This document shows, one piece after another, positions 8,142 through 16,494 of a DNA stretch of 64,000 bases (the first letter of the stretch is position 1; the number at the start of each line of letters is the position of its first letter). This DNA comes from Leptonema illini DSM 21528 (GTDB lineage Bacteria; Spirochaetota; Leptospiria; Leptospirales; Leptonemataceae). The notes beneath the pieces are model-generated. The model was not told the DNA's origin and searched no databases. It saw only the letters and a program-made list of their open reading frames with translations. Location: positions 1,075,989 to 1,139,988 of the forward strand of contig NZ_JH597773.1 of assembly GCF_000243335.1 (NCBI RefSeq), written 5' to 3'. The position numbers and the translations under genes were made by a program.

Positions 8142-9479
8142 ATGCAGACTCAAGCAAATCCGTATCAGGATGCGATCATGGAGACGATGCGCCAGCGCAT
8201 TCGCTCCCTCTTTCTTCTCGAACAGGAACGCAGCGAAAAGCTCGTCGTTTATATCAGGCTCGGCATCATGGCGCTCTATGCAGTCGGCGGCCTCGGAGTG
8301 CGCAAAGAGATCCCCGCTCATTCGCTTCAGGCGATTCTGATCGCCGCAAGTATCGGAACGGCTCTTAGCTTCGTCGTCTTCTTCTTATTGAAGAAGGGGC
8401 TTTTCACCGAGAAGCTCAAATACTATACGACGACGGCCGACATCGTGATCTTTCTCACGACGCTGTGGCAGTTCGGCACCTTTCGCACATTCAAGTCCGA
8501 GGCCTTCCTGGTGCTTTTTCTGTGGATCGCCATCGCCGCCATGCGCTTCTCTGTAAAGCTGACGATCTACGCCGGAACGCTTGCCTCGCTCGGTTATATG
8601 CTGCTCATCGTTCTTGCGCTGTCGCTTGGAACGATTCAGACCGGAACGGTGACAGAGCATTTCACTTCAGAGAAGGTCAGCCTCGGTAACCTCGGTCTTC
8701 GCGTTCTCTTCGTTACGGCGCTCTTTGTCGTCTCGGCCTATATCGCGAAAATCTATGAAGGACTGATCCTTCGCGCGGCCGAGAGGGAGATCGCCGCCGA
8801 ACGCGAAGTCCAGGAAAAAGAAAAAGTAAAGGATACGTTCTCGCGCTATGTGACGCATCAGGTTGCCGAAAAGATCTTGCAGGAAGGCATCTCGATGAGC
8901 GGAGAGCGTCGTCGCGCCACCGTACTCTTCTGCGATATTCGCAATTTCACGCGCATGAGCGAGCACATGGAGCCTGAAGAGGTCGTCTCTTTCCTGAACG
9001 AATATCTGACCGCCATGGTCGACGTTATCTTTGAATATGGCGGCACGCTCGACAAGTTCGTCGGCGATGAGATCATGGCCGTCTTCGGCGCTCCCGTATC
9101 GACGGGCCGCGATGAAGAGAATGCGGTGCTCGCCGCACTGCGCATGAAAGAACAGCTTCGCGAACTGAACGAGCGCAGACAGAAGCAGGGTCACGCTGCG
9201 ATTCAATTCGGCATCGGCATTCACACGGGAGAGGTCGTCGCCGGCAACATCGGTTCAGACAAACGCATGGAATATACCGTCATCGGTCAGGCGGTTAACA
9301 TCGCCTCGCGCATCGAGGCGTTGAACAAGCATCTGTCGACCGACATCCTGATCACGCAGGAGACCTTCGACGCCGTATCTTCTATGATACGGGCGGAAAA
9401 GCAGCCTCCGGTTCAGGTAAAAGGTGTCGAAAAACCGATCCAGACCTATCTCGTCAGAGATCTTGCCAAAGCGGGATGA
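8142..9479 (+). CDS. Membrane class III adenylate cyclase
   Basis: The ATG at 8142 is preferred to one at 8055 because AGAGG lies just upstream. The 445-residue protein has about six membrane helices (residues 40-210), a coiled coil (AEREIAAEREVQEKEKVKD) and a C-terminal class III cyclase domain. Metal-binding aspartates sit in LFCDIRNFT and KFVGDEIMAVFG. The adenine-selecting Lys (LDKF) and Thr (MEYTVIG) and the transition-state Asn and Arg (QAVNIASRIE) are all present, so it should make cAMP. The membrane part may sense a signal. Possible cAMP readers, two cNMP-binding proteins, lie at 49-50 kb in this window. Confidence 0.92.
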   Translation: MQTQANPYQDAIMETMRQRIRSLFLLEQERSEKLVVYIRLGIMALYAVGGLGVRKEIPAHSLQAILIAASIGTALSFVVFFLLKKGLFTEKLKYYTTTADIVIFLTTLWQFGTFRTFKSEAFLVLFLWIAIAAMRFSVKLTIYAGTLASLGYMLLIVLALSLGTIQTGTVTEHFTSEKVSLGNLGLRVLFVTALFVVSAYIAKIYEGLILRAAEREIAAEREVQEKEKVKDTFSRYVTHQVAEKILQEGISMSGERRRATVLFCDIRNFTRMSEHMEPEEVVSFLNEYLTAMVDVIFEYGGTLDKFVGDEIMAVFGAPVSTGRDEENAVLAALRMKEQLRELNERRQKQGHAAIQFGIGIHTGEVVAGNIGSDKRMEYTVIGQAVNIASRIEALNKHLSTDILITQETFDAVSSMIRAEKQPPVQVKGVEKPIQTYLVRDLAKAG

Positions 9480-9483
9480 TGAA

Positions 9484-10239
9484 TTATCCGTCGGAATTCT
9501 CGACCGGCTGCACTTCAGAGATCAGCGTATCGTCGTAGTGCGTGCCTTTGTAAACATCAAGGATTTCGATGACAAGAAGCCGCGCCCATATCAGATGCTC
9601 CGGCACTCCGGTAGCCGGCGCATCTGGAAGGGCGATGGTCTGCCAGCCGTTTGTGTCAGCCAGATCGACTTCCGTCGATGCCAGGTATTTGAGGCCGGAA
9701 TATGCCATGCCCATCTGCGTCGCCCCGCCGCCATACGCCTGGAGAATCGTTAGCCGCACGCGCTTCGGGCGATTGTTTCTCTTGAAAAGCTCGGTTGTCT
9801 TGCCGAACCCGATCCAGATGCGCGCCTGTTTTGCTGTGCCGATCGGAACCATAAGCAGCTCGCCGATGCCGGCCCCTGGCACTCCTTCAGACCAGGCCGT
9901 CTTTGTATCGTTATCCTGCGCCCTGTAGGCCGAGTACATGCAGGTCCAGGCATCATAGCGCTCCGTCCCCACAAGAGGATCTTCGCGCTCCGCCTTTGTG
10001 AGAACGGGAGCCGCTCCTTCGGCTTTCAGATAGGAGGACGAAAACATCTCAGCGCCATATAAAAAGGCCCAGTGAAGGGATAAGGACGACGGGCCTCCGG
10101 ACCGAAGCGACGAAAGCTGCCTTTTCAGTTCGGCATTCTGTTTCGTGCATGCGCTGCCTTCGTAGCCCTGCGCAAGTAATGAAGGGGCATGCAGAACAAA
10201 GAGCAGAAGAGAAACGATAAATGCTGAGATTCGATTCAT
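9484..10239 (-). CDS. Secreted protein with discoidin-like (NADase-type glycan-binding) domain
   Basis: The protein starts with a clear Sec signal peptide (MNRISAFIVSLLLFVLHAPS, cleavage near ALLAQ). The 251-residue product contains the pattern YSAYRAQDNDTKTAWSEG followed by GIGELL, typical of the discoidin-like NADase-type glycan-binding domains found in many secreted bacterial proteins. The remaining strands (KRVRLTILQAYGGG, WQTIALPD, RLLVIEILDVYKGTHYDDT) fit that beta sandwich. It lies five bases from the end of the convergent cyclase gene and is the first of a long minus-strand series of exported proteins. Ligand binding is inferred; no enzymatic residues are visible. Confidence 0.72.
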   Translation of the reverse strand: MNRISAFIVSLLLFVLHAPSLLAQGYEGSACTKQNAELKRQLSSLRSGGPSSLSLHWAFLYGAEMFSSSYLKAEGAAPVLTKAEREDPLVGTERYDAWTCMYSAYRAQDNDTKTAWSEGVPGAGIGELLMVPIGTAKQARIWIGFGKTTELFKRNNRPKRVRLTILQAYGGGATQMGMAYSGLKYLASTEVDLADTNGWQTIALPDAPATGVPEHLIWARLLVIEILDVYKGTHYDDTLISEVQPVENSDG

Positions 10240-10333
10240 GCCGTAATCTCCTTCGGCGAAGAATTTCTGTCAATGTTAAAATATGCTTTCCCCGGAACAA
10301 GAACTGTTACGAGACGGCGCAGGCCCTGTGCCT

Positions 10334-11050
10334 TCACTCCACCTCGTAACATTCGCCGGCCTGCTTCAAACGAGCGACAGGCACGGCTAACTCGATGCTC
10401 TCAGAGGTCTTCACCTGCTTTGCACCTCCATCACCCGGTTCGCTTCGCATTCCTTCGAATCGCAGTTGAAGCTGGATGGAGTCGCCCTGTTCCCTCCACT
10501 GTCCGTCCGTAAACTCAAGCATGCCTGTCGCCCCGCTGATTGAGCCCTCGCCGCTTATCCTGCCGCCTTCATCGAGTCGAATCCTGTAGTATTTTGTATC
10601 GTGCGGACCGGGCGGAAGACGGCAGATCTTACTGCCCACGACCGAGCCTTCACCAGCGCTGACGATCTCGGCAAAGCCCGGTTGTGATCGCAGCCAGGCA
10701 AGATCGGCGTCGTTCAGATTCGCCTGCACCCATGCAGGATTCAAAGCAAGGGCCCTGTTCAACGCCTTGAGGGCCGGTCCTTCTTGCTTCAATAGGGAAT
10801 AGGCGCAGGCCATATTGAAGTAACCCTTGTAATACTGCGAATCTCGAATCGTGGCATACTCAAAGTGACGGGCCGATTCTTCGTAGTTTCCCGTCTTATG
10901 GAATTCCATCGCCTTCGCGTTCAGTTGATCGGCGTTAAGCGAGGCCAGCTCGGCCGGAATCGTCGGTCTTGCCTGCTCCGGATCGGAAGGCTTGCATGCC
11001 GTCGTTATGAGAAGGGTCAGCAGCAGGATGGGTCTATAGGGCCATTTCAT
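10334..11050 (-). CDS. TPR lipoprotein
   Basis: An AAGGAG sequence lies seven bases before the ATG at 11050. The 238-residue product has a lipoprotein signal peptide with lipobox TTAC near residue 19, then tetratricopeptide repeats (AKAMEFHKTGNYEESARHFE, GYFNMACAYSLLKQEGPALK, ALALNPAWVQA), and a C-terminal beta-rich part of about 110 residues (GTGMLEFTDGQWREQGD-like). It probably sits in the periplasm or on the outer membrane as a scaffold. The TPR part resembles that of the lipoprotein at 57276-58163. Its 5' leader shares 20 identical bases with the leader of the SH3 lipoprotein at 15549-16244. Confidence 0.75.
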   Translation of the reverse strand: MKWPYRPILLLTLLITTACKPSDPEQARPTIPAELASLNADQLNAKAMEFHKTGNYEESARHFEYATIRDSQYYKGYFNMACAYSLLKQEGPALKALNRALALNPAWVQANLNDADLAWLRSQPGFAEIVSAGEGSVVGSKICRLPPGPHDTKYYRIRLDEGGRISGEGSISGATGMLEFTDGQWREQGDSIQLQLRFEGMRSEPGDGGAKQVKTSESIELAVPVARLKQAGECYEVE

Positions 11051-11074
11051 TTTGTTTTCTCCTTGATGCAGGTG

Positions 11075-13933
11075 CTATCGAGCGATGCAAATCGTTCTAT
11101 AGCCGATGTAGCCGGGCCGGGGAACGGACGCTTCCTCTCCATAGTATTGCCGCACTTCTTCTTCCGTTGCCATGCGTTCCGCATACTGCTTGCAGAATTC
11201 AACTTCCATCGTTCTGATAACGTCAGAATAATAGGATTGTGTCAGATGCAGGCCGGCATCGGCGATGGCGTATTTGACGCCATTCTTCTCTTCAATGCCT
11301 GTCATCTTTGATTTATACTGGATGCCGTGAATCTGCAAACTGTTCGATATCACAAGCGATCGGAATACATCTGATTCACCATACTCCACCATGCAGTCCA
11401 ACCGCTGCTCATATTCCATAAGCATTACCGGATAGTCGGGCCAAAGCTCACTCTCTCCTCGATAGGCGGCGAATATCGGTTTCCATTTCTCGATGTCATC
11501 GGCAAGCGCCGCGTTCAACCTTCTGAGTCCTTCGCCCGTCTGGAGCGTCAGACCCTGGCTGACCGTATGAAGCGTTCCATCACCGAGAGAGACGGTTATC
11601 TGCATGTCAGGCTTCTTCTCCATGATGAGAGGCGTCGTTTCGGGATCGGTGATAAGCATTCGAAGCCTTGGTTCGTAGGGCAAGGCTTGCCCGGACCGGA
11701 GATCCGATTCGCACGCATTCTTTGCTTTCAGGTAGTTATCAACGAGATAGTTCTTTCCTGACGCATTGAAATAGCGGTGAAGCGGATCGTTGAAAATGGC
11801 GGACGGATCAGCATCTCGCTTTTCGCGAATCTGCGCAATCAGTTCGTCATATGGAATCAAAGACTCTTCAGAAATCCAGCCGTTGTAAAAAAACCAGGAT
11901 CGGTCCGTCTGGATTCGATACGCGGCCTGCAGGATCATGCCGCCGGGCAGCTTTCGAACGATTCTGTTTCCGCCGATCTCTTCATAAACAGCCGCACCAT
12001 CCGGGCGCACAACAAGCTTTTTATCGATCTTTTCAAGCCTTTCAATCGTGTCCGGATGAAAGACCCGGTTCTCAGCAAGTCGATCTGCGACCTGTAAACA
12101 ATCGCGAAGATGAACGCTAACCTGTCTGCCTGGAGCCATATTGAACTGGCCATCCCTCGTCAGGGCGTAAGCGGCGCCGCCATCCTCCAGAAGCCATGTC
12201 ATGCCTCCATCCTTAAATCCAATGTATGCACCGCCGTTCATAAGATCCTGACCGCTGTCATAACTCAGAATGGGCGAGGAAAACAGGCGAGAGAGCGTAA
12301 CGATGGTTTTAATATCCATCGAACCGTCCAATGTGCTTCCAGCTACCGTAAACCTCGGACCGAAAAGCGCAGACGATGGCAGCTGCAGCGTGACGCCAGT
12401 AATACCTGATGGGCGGCATTCGCTGCTCTTCGAGACGCGAAGCAAACTCCAGCGCTTGATCGTCACCGTCCGACCATCCGTGTCAAAGGTCAGATGCGTT
12501 CGAAAATTTGACGTGTCATCCGCGCCCATTAATGGCGGCCACGTATAACGCCTGAGCGGATCGTACGAGGATTCAGAGGCGACATCTTTCAGTGAAAGAC
12601 CCTCTATCAAGGCATCCTGCAACTCCAGGGTTCTGTGACTCCAGCCGGACCAGAGCGATGCGACGAACAGCAGCACCGATATCGACCATACTGCCACGGG
12701 AAGTTTTTTAAGATGGGACGTTTGCCCTGTAGATTGCCGCAAAACCTGGAGTATAGAAAGCAGCATAGCCGTCATAAAGAGCAGCCAGTAGGAAAGGTAG
12801 CCGTTCAGAAGGATCCAGACATCGGGCAGGGCCGTATCGACGGCAATGGAGATCACAAGAGCGAACAGTGCTCCGATCAGCACAATAAAGACGCCAAACT
12901 GCCCGGAAAGGGAAATTCCGGCGGACATATCCATGCGCATACGGTTAACGGTGCTTACAATGACGACCAGGCTTCCCGTTGCGATAAACGGAAAGGCATA
13001 ATAAGATACCGGCAGATACAGAGAAAGCAGCGCCGTCAGGAGCAATCCGAACGCAGTAGCTTCGGCGATGCGGGGCGGCTCTTGTTCTTGACGCTTGAAA
13101 AAAAAGCCTGGCACGATGCCGAACGGAAAGAGCAGCGGCACGAGATTGATGAGATCGAACGCCCTGATACCCAGCGTGCTCACGTCGACGATGCGGTGAG
13201 GCAGTATTCCCGAGAAGGCCTCTTGCAGCTCGATCAGCGAAATACGCATAGGAATAGATAAGAGCATGCCCATCATCAAGTAGGTCCAGGTGAGGCCGTT
13301 CCCACCGCGATCCTTAAAGGATCTGAGATTCCTGCCGGCCTCGAAAAGCAGCGCTGAAGCTGTGACGGCAAAGAGTAACGGAAACGGAACGATCAGCGCC
13401 GTTAGCGGAAAGGCGACGAGGTTATGCAGCAACGTCAATCCGAGAAGAAGACAGTAGATGACGGCAGGGATCTCGCCGTTGTTCCAACGCCAGAGTAGAC
13501 CGAGGCCCTCGCCCGCGGCTCTTCGTTTGCGGATAACGTAGCGACCGTACGATGCAAGAAAAAACAATCCCAGGATAATAATACTCGCACGAGACAGGAG
13601 CAGCATCATATCGCGTTCTTTCCAACCCACGCCGGTGGAAAGAGAAGCGGCAAAGGCCAGCAGAAAAAGAAGCGGAAACACATAAGCGTGCTTTCCGAAT
13701 TTCACCAATCCTGCCTTCAGAGCGGACGATAGATTGATCCGTCGTAATAGACAGAGCAGGCCGGATATCAGACCCATAAGCGAGAAGAAGGCCATCACTG
13801 GCAATAATTCCGGCAGAAGTAGATCTCTGTGCCACAGAGCTGCCAGCGGCAGCAGAATGAGAAAGCTATGAAATGCAAGATAGGCGCAAAGGGATCCCTT
13901 TACTCGATCACGCGACTCTGTTGTATCGTTCAT
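11075..13933 (-). CDS. Large multi-pass membrane protein with C-terminal soluble domain, unrecognised
   Basis: The 952-residue product is not recognised. Residues 1 to about 430 contain roughly ten hydrophobic helices (for example SFLILLPLAALWHRDLLLPE, LFLLAFAASLSTGVG, GVFIVLIGALFALVISIAVD). The second half is soluble and beta-rich, probably outside the membrane, with a segment near 450 (YDPLRRYTWPPLMGADDTSN) and a Cys-containing C-terminus. GAGGAG stands eleven bases before the ATG. The gene lies among SH3 and TPR lipoproteins on the same strand. The gene at 16495-18843 has the same topology, so the two may be distant relatives. No transport or catalytic motif could be picked out. Confidence 0.72.
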   Translation of the reverse strand: MNDTTESRDRVKGSLCAYLAFHSFLILLPLAALWHRDLLLPELLPVMAFFSLMGLISGLLCLLRRINLSSALKAGLVKFGKHAYVFPLLFLLAFAASLSTGVGWKERDMMLLLSRASIIILGLFFLASYGRYVIRKRRAAGEGLGLLWRWNNGEIPAVIYCLLLGLTLLHNLVAFPLTALIVPFPLLFAVTASALLFEAGRNLRSFKDRGGNGLTWTYLMMGMLLSIPMRISLIELQEAFSGILPHRIVDVSTLGIRAFDLINLVPLLFPFGIVPGFFFKRQEQEPPRIAEATAFGLLLTALLSLYLPVSYYAFPFIATGSLVVIVSTVNRMRMDMSAGISLSGQFGVFIVLIGALFALVISIAVDTALPDVWILLNGYLSYWLLFMTAMLLSILQVLRQSTGQTSHLKKLPVAVWSISVLLFVASLWSGWSHRTLELQDALIEGLSLKDVASESSYDPLRRYTWPPLMGADDTSNFRTHLTFDTDGRTVTIKRWSLLRVSKSSECRPSGITGVTLQLPSSALFGPRFTVAGSTLDGSMDIKTIVTLSRLFSSPILSYDSGQDLMNGGAYIGFKDGGMTWLLEDGGAAYALTRDGQFNMAPGRQVSVHLRDCLQVADRLAENRVFHPDTIERLEKIDKKLVVRPDGAAVYEEIGGNRIVRKLPGGMILQAAYRIQTDRSWFFYNGWISEESLIPYDELIAQIREKRDADPSAIFNDPLHRYFNASGKNYLVDNYLKAKNACESDLRSGQALPYEPRLRMLITDPETTPLIMEKKPDMQITVSLGDGTLHTVSQGLTLQTGEGLRRLNAALADDIEKWKPIFAAYRGESELWPDYPVMLMEYEQRLDCMVEYGESDVFRSLVISNSLQIHGIQYKSKMTGIEEKNGVKYAIADAGLHLTQSYYSDVIRTMEVEFCKQYAERMATEEEVRQYYGEEASVPRPGYIGYRTICIAR

Positions 13934-13971
13934 TCTGTTAACTACTCCTCAGAATCAGATTTCCAATCCCA

Positions 13972-15552
13972 CTACCTTTCAGGTTGCCATCGTATTCGGC
14001 CTGTCATGTCAATCAGAGCCCATTGGCCTTCCTTTAGCTTTACTCGAGCATAACCGTTCATAAAAGGTCCGGCAGAGCTGAACTGAGCCGGGATTACGAC
14101 TCTGTCTGTGGAGCAGGACTTGTAGCCGTATAGCGGCTGCATCCCGCCGGTAGACCATTCATATAGATCCTGAGAACAACCCTGCTTTTCAGAGTAATCA
14201 TTCACGCGGCCCTTCTTCTCCATATGAGCGCTAAATCGAGAATACATATTCCACTTGCAGACCCATGAACCCAGTGTGGGCTCAATGGTCACTTCCGTGC
14301 AGGCCGTAAAATGGCCTTCTCTGACGTCTGAAGGGTAATAGAAATCGCCCGATCTTGTCCCGCCAGAGCGTTCCAGAAGGATGTGCCTTTCCCTGATATG
14401 ATCCCCGGGGGTGTCATCCGGAACGGTAATAACGGCGTAATTTTCGTGAAAGTGCCGTCCGATAATCGCATCGCGGGGCGCCCGGACCATAACTCGTCCT
14501 TCGGCGTCGATGTAGCGAATCCCCTCGCGTCTCTCAGCAGCATAGCGACCGCATCCTCTCGTACCGGATTGAATCGGAAAAAGGCCCTCCTGAAAATGCA
14601 GCTGTCTGTGGTCGTCAAAGGCCGGCCAGACTCCGGGCAAATCGATAATCCTGCCGTTGCGATGGACGATAAGAATATGCCTGTCACTATCCACTCCCGC
14701 GCTTTTTACCAGCACGGCCACGCCATTGTAAAAGCCAGCTGAACGCCACGCGCCTTTGAATTCCAGGTACGTACGACCGTCAGCATCTATAAACCGACTT
14801 ACCATTCCGTTGTCGGCAAGATAAGCGTCCATCGGGGCCCCTCTATCCGCTCGCAAACCGATGAAGGCAAATCCCTCGCGAAAGGGCATATAAATATTTT
14901 CATAACCGATCTGGCTGGAAATGCGATGGTAGGTATTGTCTTCAAATTGAATTCGCGCCTTTCCGTTACGATCCACATAATGAATGGAGCGATGACCGGT
15001 GCCATTGAAATCCATGTCCTTGAGTAAGGCCAGGCCGCTCATAGCATCGTAGGAAGAGAGATCCGGAAAAAACGGCGATCGAATGGAGATCGCGGTCTGT
15101 ATTGCCGCTTCCCTGCGCACGGAGTAAATAACAAGCTTGCCGTTCTGATTTAACCCAAAATGCTCCGGGAATGTGTCCTCACTCGGCGGATAACTACTCG
15201 CAAGACCTCCCCCGAAGATCCAGCCAGATCGCCCGTCTGTAAGCTGCACCTCTATCCAGTGTTCATCGAATGGCTGGCCGCGCAGCTCAATCCGGTTTGT
15301 GTTTGCAGAAAGGCGGCCTGTAGGCCTCACCTCATTTCCCTCTTTCAGGTGCGTGATGACGGCTGCGCCTGGAGCGGGAAAGCCGCGAACCGCCAGTTGA
15401 TCGACAATCACATAGAGCCTGGGAGCCAGGCTTTTGTTCGGCAGCTCTGGATAACTTCGGCATGACAGTAGAAAAAGCGAGATCGCTGCAAGCAGAGTTA
15501 TTGCAGCTCGATGCATCAAGATAGCCTGTAGAGACGTGCTCACCGACCTCAC
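13972..15552 (-). CDS. SH3-domain and WG-repeat-like lipoprotein
   Basis: The GTG at 15552 overlaps the stop of the preceding gene as GTGA and has GGAG eight bases upstream; an ATG eleven codons in is a plausible alternative. A lipobox lies at FLLSC near residue 30. Residues 45-120 form a bacterial SH3-like domain (VRGFPAPGAAVITHLKEGNE, then GRSGWIFGGGL). The rest holds repeats of the form DRNGKARIQFED, DADGRTYLEFKG, DAEGRVMVRAP and DMTGRIRWQPE, resembling WG/KWG repeats, which form beta propellers. The protein is 526 residues and likely surface- or periplasm-exposed. Its role is unknown. Confidence 0.72.
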   Translation of the reverse strand: MRSVSTSLQAILMHRAAITLLAAISLFLLSCRSYPELPNKSLAPRLYVIVDQLAVRGFPAPGAAVITHLKEGNEVRPTGRLSANTNRIELRGQPFDEHWIEVQLTDGRSGWIFGGGLASSYPPSEDTFPEHFGLNQNGKLVIYSVRREAAIQTAISIRSPFFPDLSSYDAMSGLALLKDMDFNGTGHRSIHYVDRNGKARIQFEDNTYHRISSQIGYENIYMPFREGFAFIGLRADRGAPMDAYLADNGMVSRFIDADGRTYLEFKGAWRSAGFYNGVAVLVKSAGVDSDRHILIVHRNGRIIDLPGVWPAFDDHRQLHFQEGLFPIQSGTRGCGRYAAERREGIRYIDAEGRVMVRAPRDAIIGRHFHENYAVITVPDDTPGDHIRERHILLERSGGTRSGDFYYPSDVREGHFTACTEVTIEPTLGSWVCKWNMYSRFSAHMEKKGRVNDYSEKQGCSQDLYEWSTGGMQPLYGYKSCSTDRVVIPAQFSSAGPFMNGYARVKLKEGQWALIDMTGRIRWQPER

Positions 15553-16244
15553 TTCGCCTTCTCCGGCCCCAGAATCTCAAACGACTTATGCGTGTGATTC
15601 GCGATATGGACGTCTTTTTTTCGGAAGGAATCAAAGCGATAGTCAAGCTGTTCCTGTGAAAAGCCGAAACAATCGGGCGGAGTCGTGCCCGTCGCCGTGA
15701 TGGTCAGACTGTCATCGGCGATCGCCCAGCGTCCGTTTGAGATGTTGTAGCCGCATTCAAATCCGGTGCAATGTAGATTCTCCGCAGAGACGCTTCCGTC
15801 GGCATGCAGCTTCCAGGAATAGGCCGTGCAGGTGCCGTTCATCGTTCCCGTATCTTCGTAGACGAAGGTTATACTCTCGCCGTTCCGAAAGACCTCATGC
15901 AGATCGATCTTTCGATCCTCTGAGACAGCATCGGATAGAAAGCCGCCGAATGCCCAGCCCGTTGCATCGAGAAAACGAATCTTCGTCCAGCGGCCCTTCT
16001 TGCCGGCAATCTCTGTTTCGTCGCCTGTTTGCTCGACCATCTCAACCAGGGCACGATTTGGAACAAGGGCGAGCACCCTGGCGTTCGCATCGGGGGCCTC
16101 GCGCATCTTCAGGCCTCCTTCGGCAGTGACCACCATCCCGGCATTACCGGGCCGGCCACATCCTACGGATATAAAGAACAGAAGCATGACGCCTGTGAAG
16201 TATGTCCATCGAAGTCGTGAATTCCGGTCGTTTCTGGCAGTCAT
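15549..16244 (-). CDS. SH3b-domain lipoprotein
   Basis: The 231-residue product has a signal peptide with lipobox SVGC near residue 29, then an SH3b domain at about 35-100 (GLKMREAPDANARVLALVPN, GRWTKIRFLDATGWAFGGFL). The C-terminal half is beta-rich with two cysteine pairs (NGTCTAYSW, ENLHCTGFECGYN) and ends near HKSFEILGPEKAK. AAGGAG stands just before the ATG. Its start overlaps the end of an SH3 remnant (16241-16440) and its stop overlaps the GTG of the next gene. SH3b domains in exported bacterial proteins usually bind peptidoglycan or peptides; the target is unknown here. A similar plan recurs at 18980-19693 and 19813-20766. Confidence 0.78.
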   Translation of the reverse strand: MTARNDRNSRLRWTYFTGVMLLFFISVGCGRPGNAGMVVTAEGGLKMREAPDANARVLALVPNRALVEMVEQTGDETEIAGKKGRWTKIRFLDATGWAFGGFLSDAVSEDRKIDLHEVFRNGESITFVYEDTGTMNGTCTAYSWKLHADGSVSAENLHCTGFECGYNISNGRWAIADDSLTITATGTTPPDCFGFSQEQLDYRFDSFRKKDVHIANHTHKSFEILGPEKAK

Positions 16245-16440
16245 TGTTTTCTCCTTGATGCAGCCGGCTTGCTCGCGCTCAAATAGCCGCCGAATACCCA
16301 GCCTTCTTTATCGCCGTAGCGCACCTGTTTCCAGGGCGCCGTGATGCCGTTGATCGTTTCATTCTCTGCCGATACCGAAAGCACTTCGACCTCGGCTCCG
16401 AATTTCAGAACCTCCAGGGTCGATCCTTTTTGAGAGCAGA
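16241..16440 (-). pseudogene. Headless SH3b-domain gene remnant
   Basis: The frame encodes the end of an SH3 domain (STLEVLKFGAEVEVLSV, then WKQVRYGDKEGWVFGGYLSA) and stops at TGA overlapping the ATG at 16244. Upstream, the frame meets a TGA after about a dozen codons, with no start codon, signal peptide or first SH3 strands. The remnant resembles the SH3 domains at 15549-16244 and 19813-20766, notably in the closing GWVFGG pattern. It looks like the 3' end of a deleted family member. The 5' remainder may have been lost by recombination between neighbouring copies. Confidence 0.65.
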
Positions 16441-16494
16441 CTTCTGACGCTAAGCATCAGAAGTCCGACGCCGCCGCAACCTGTATATATTCAA

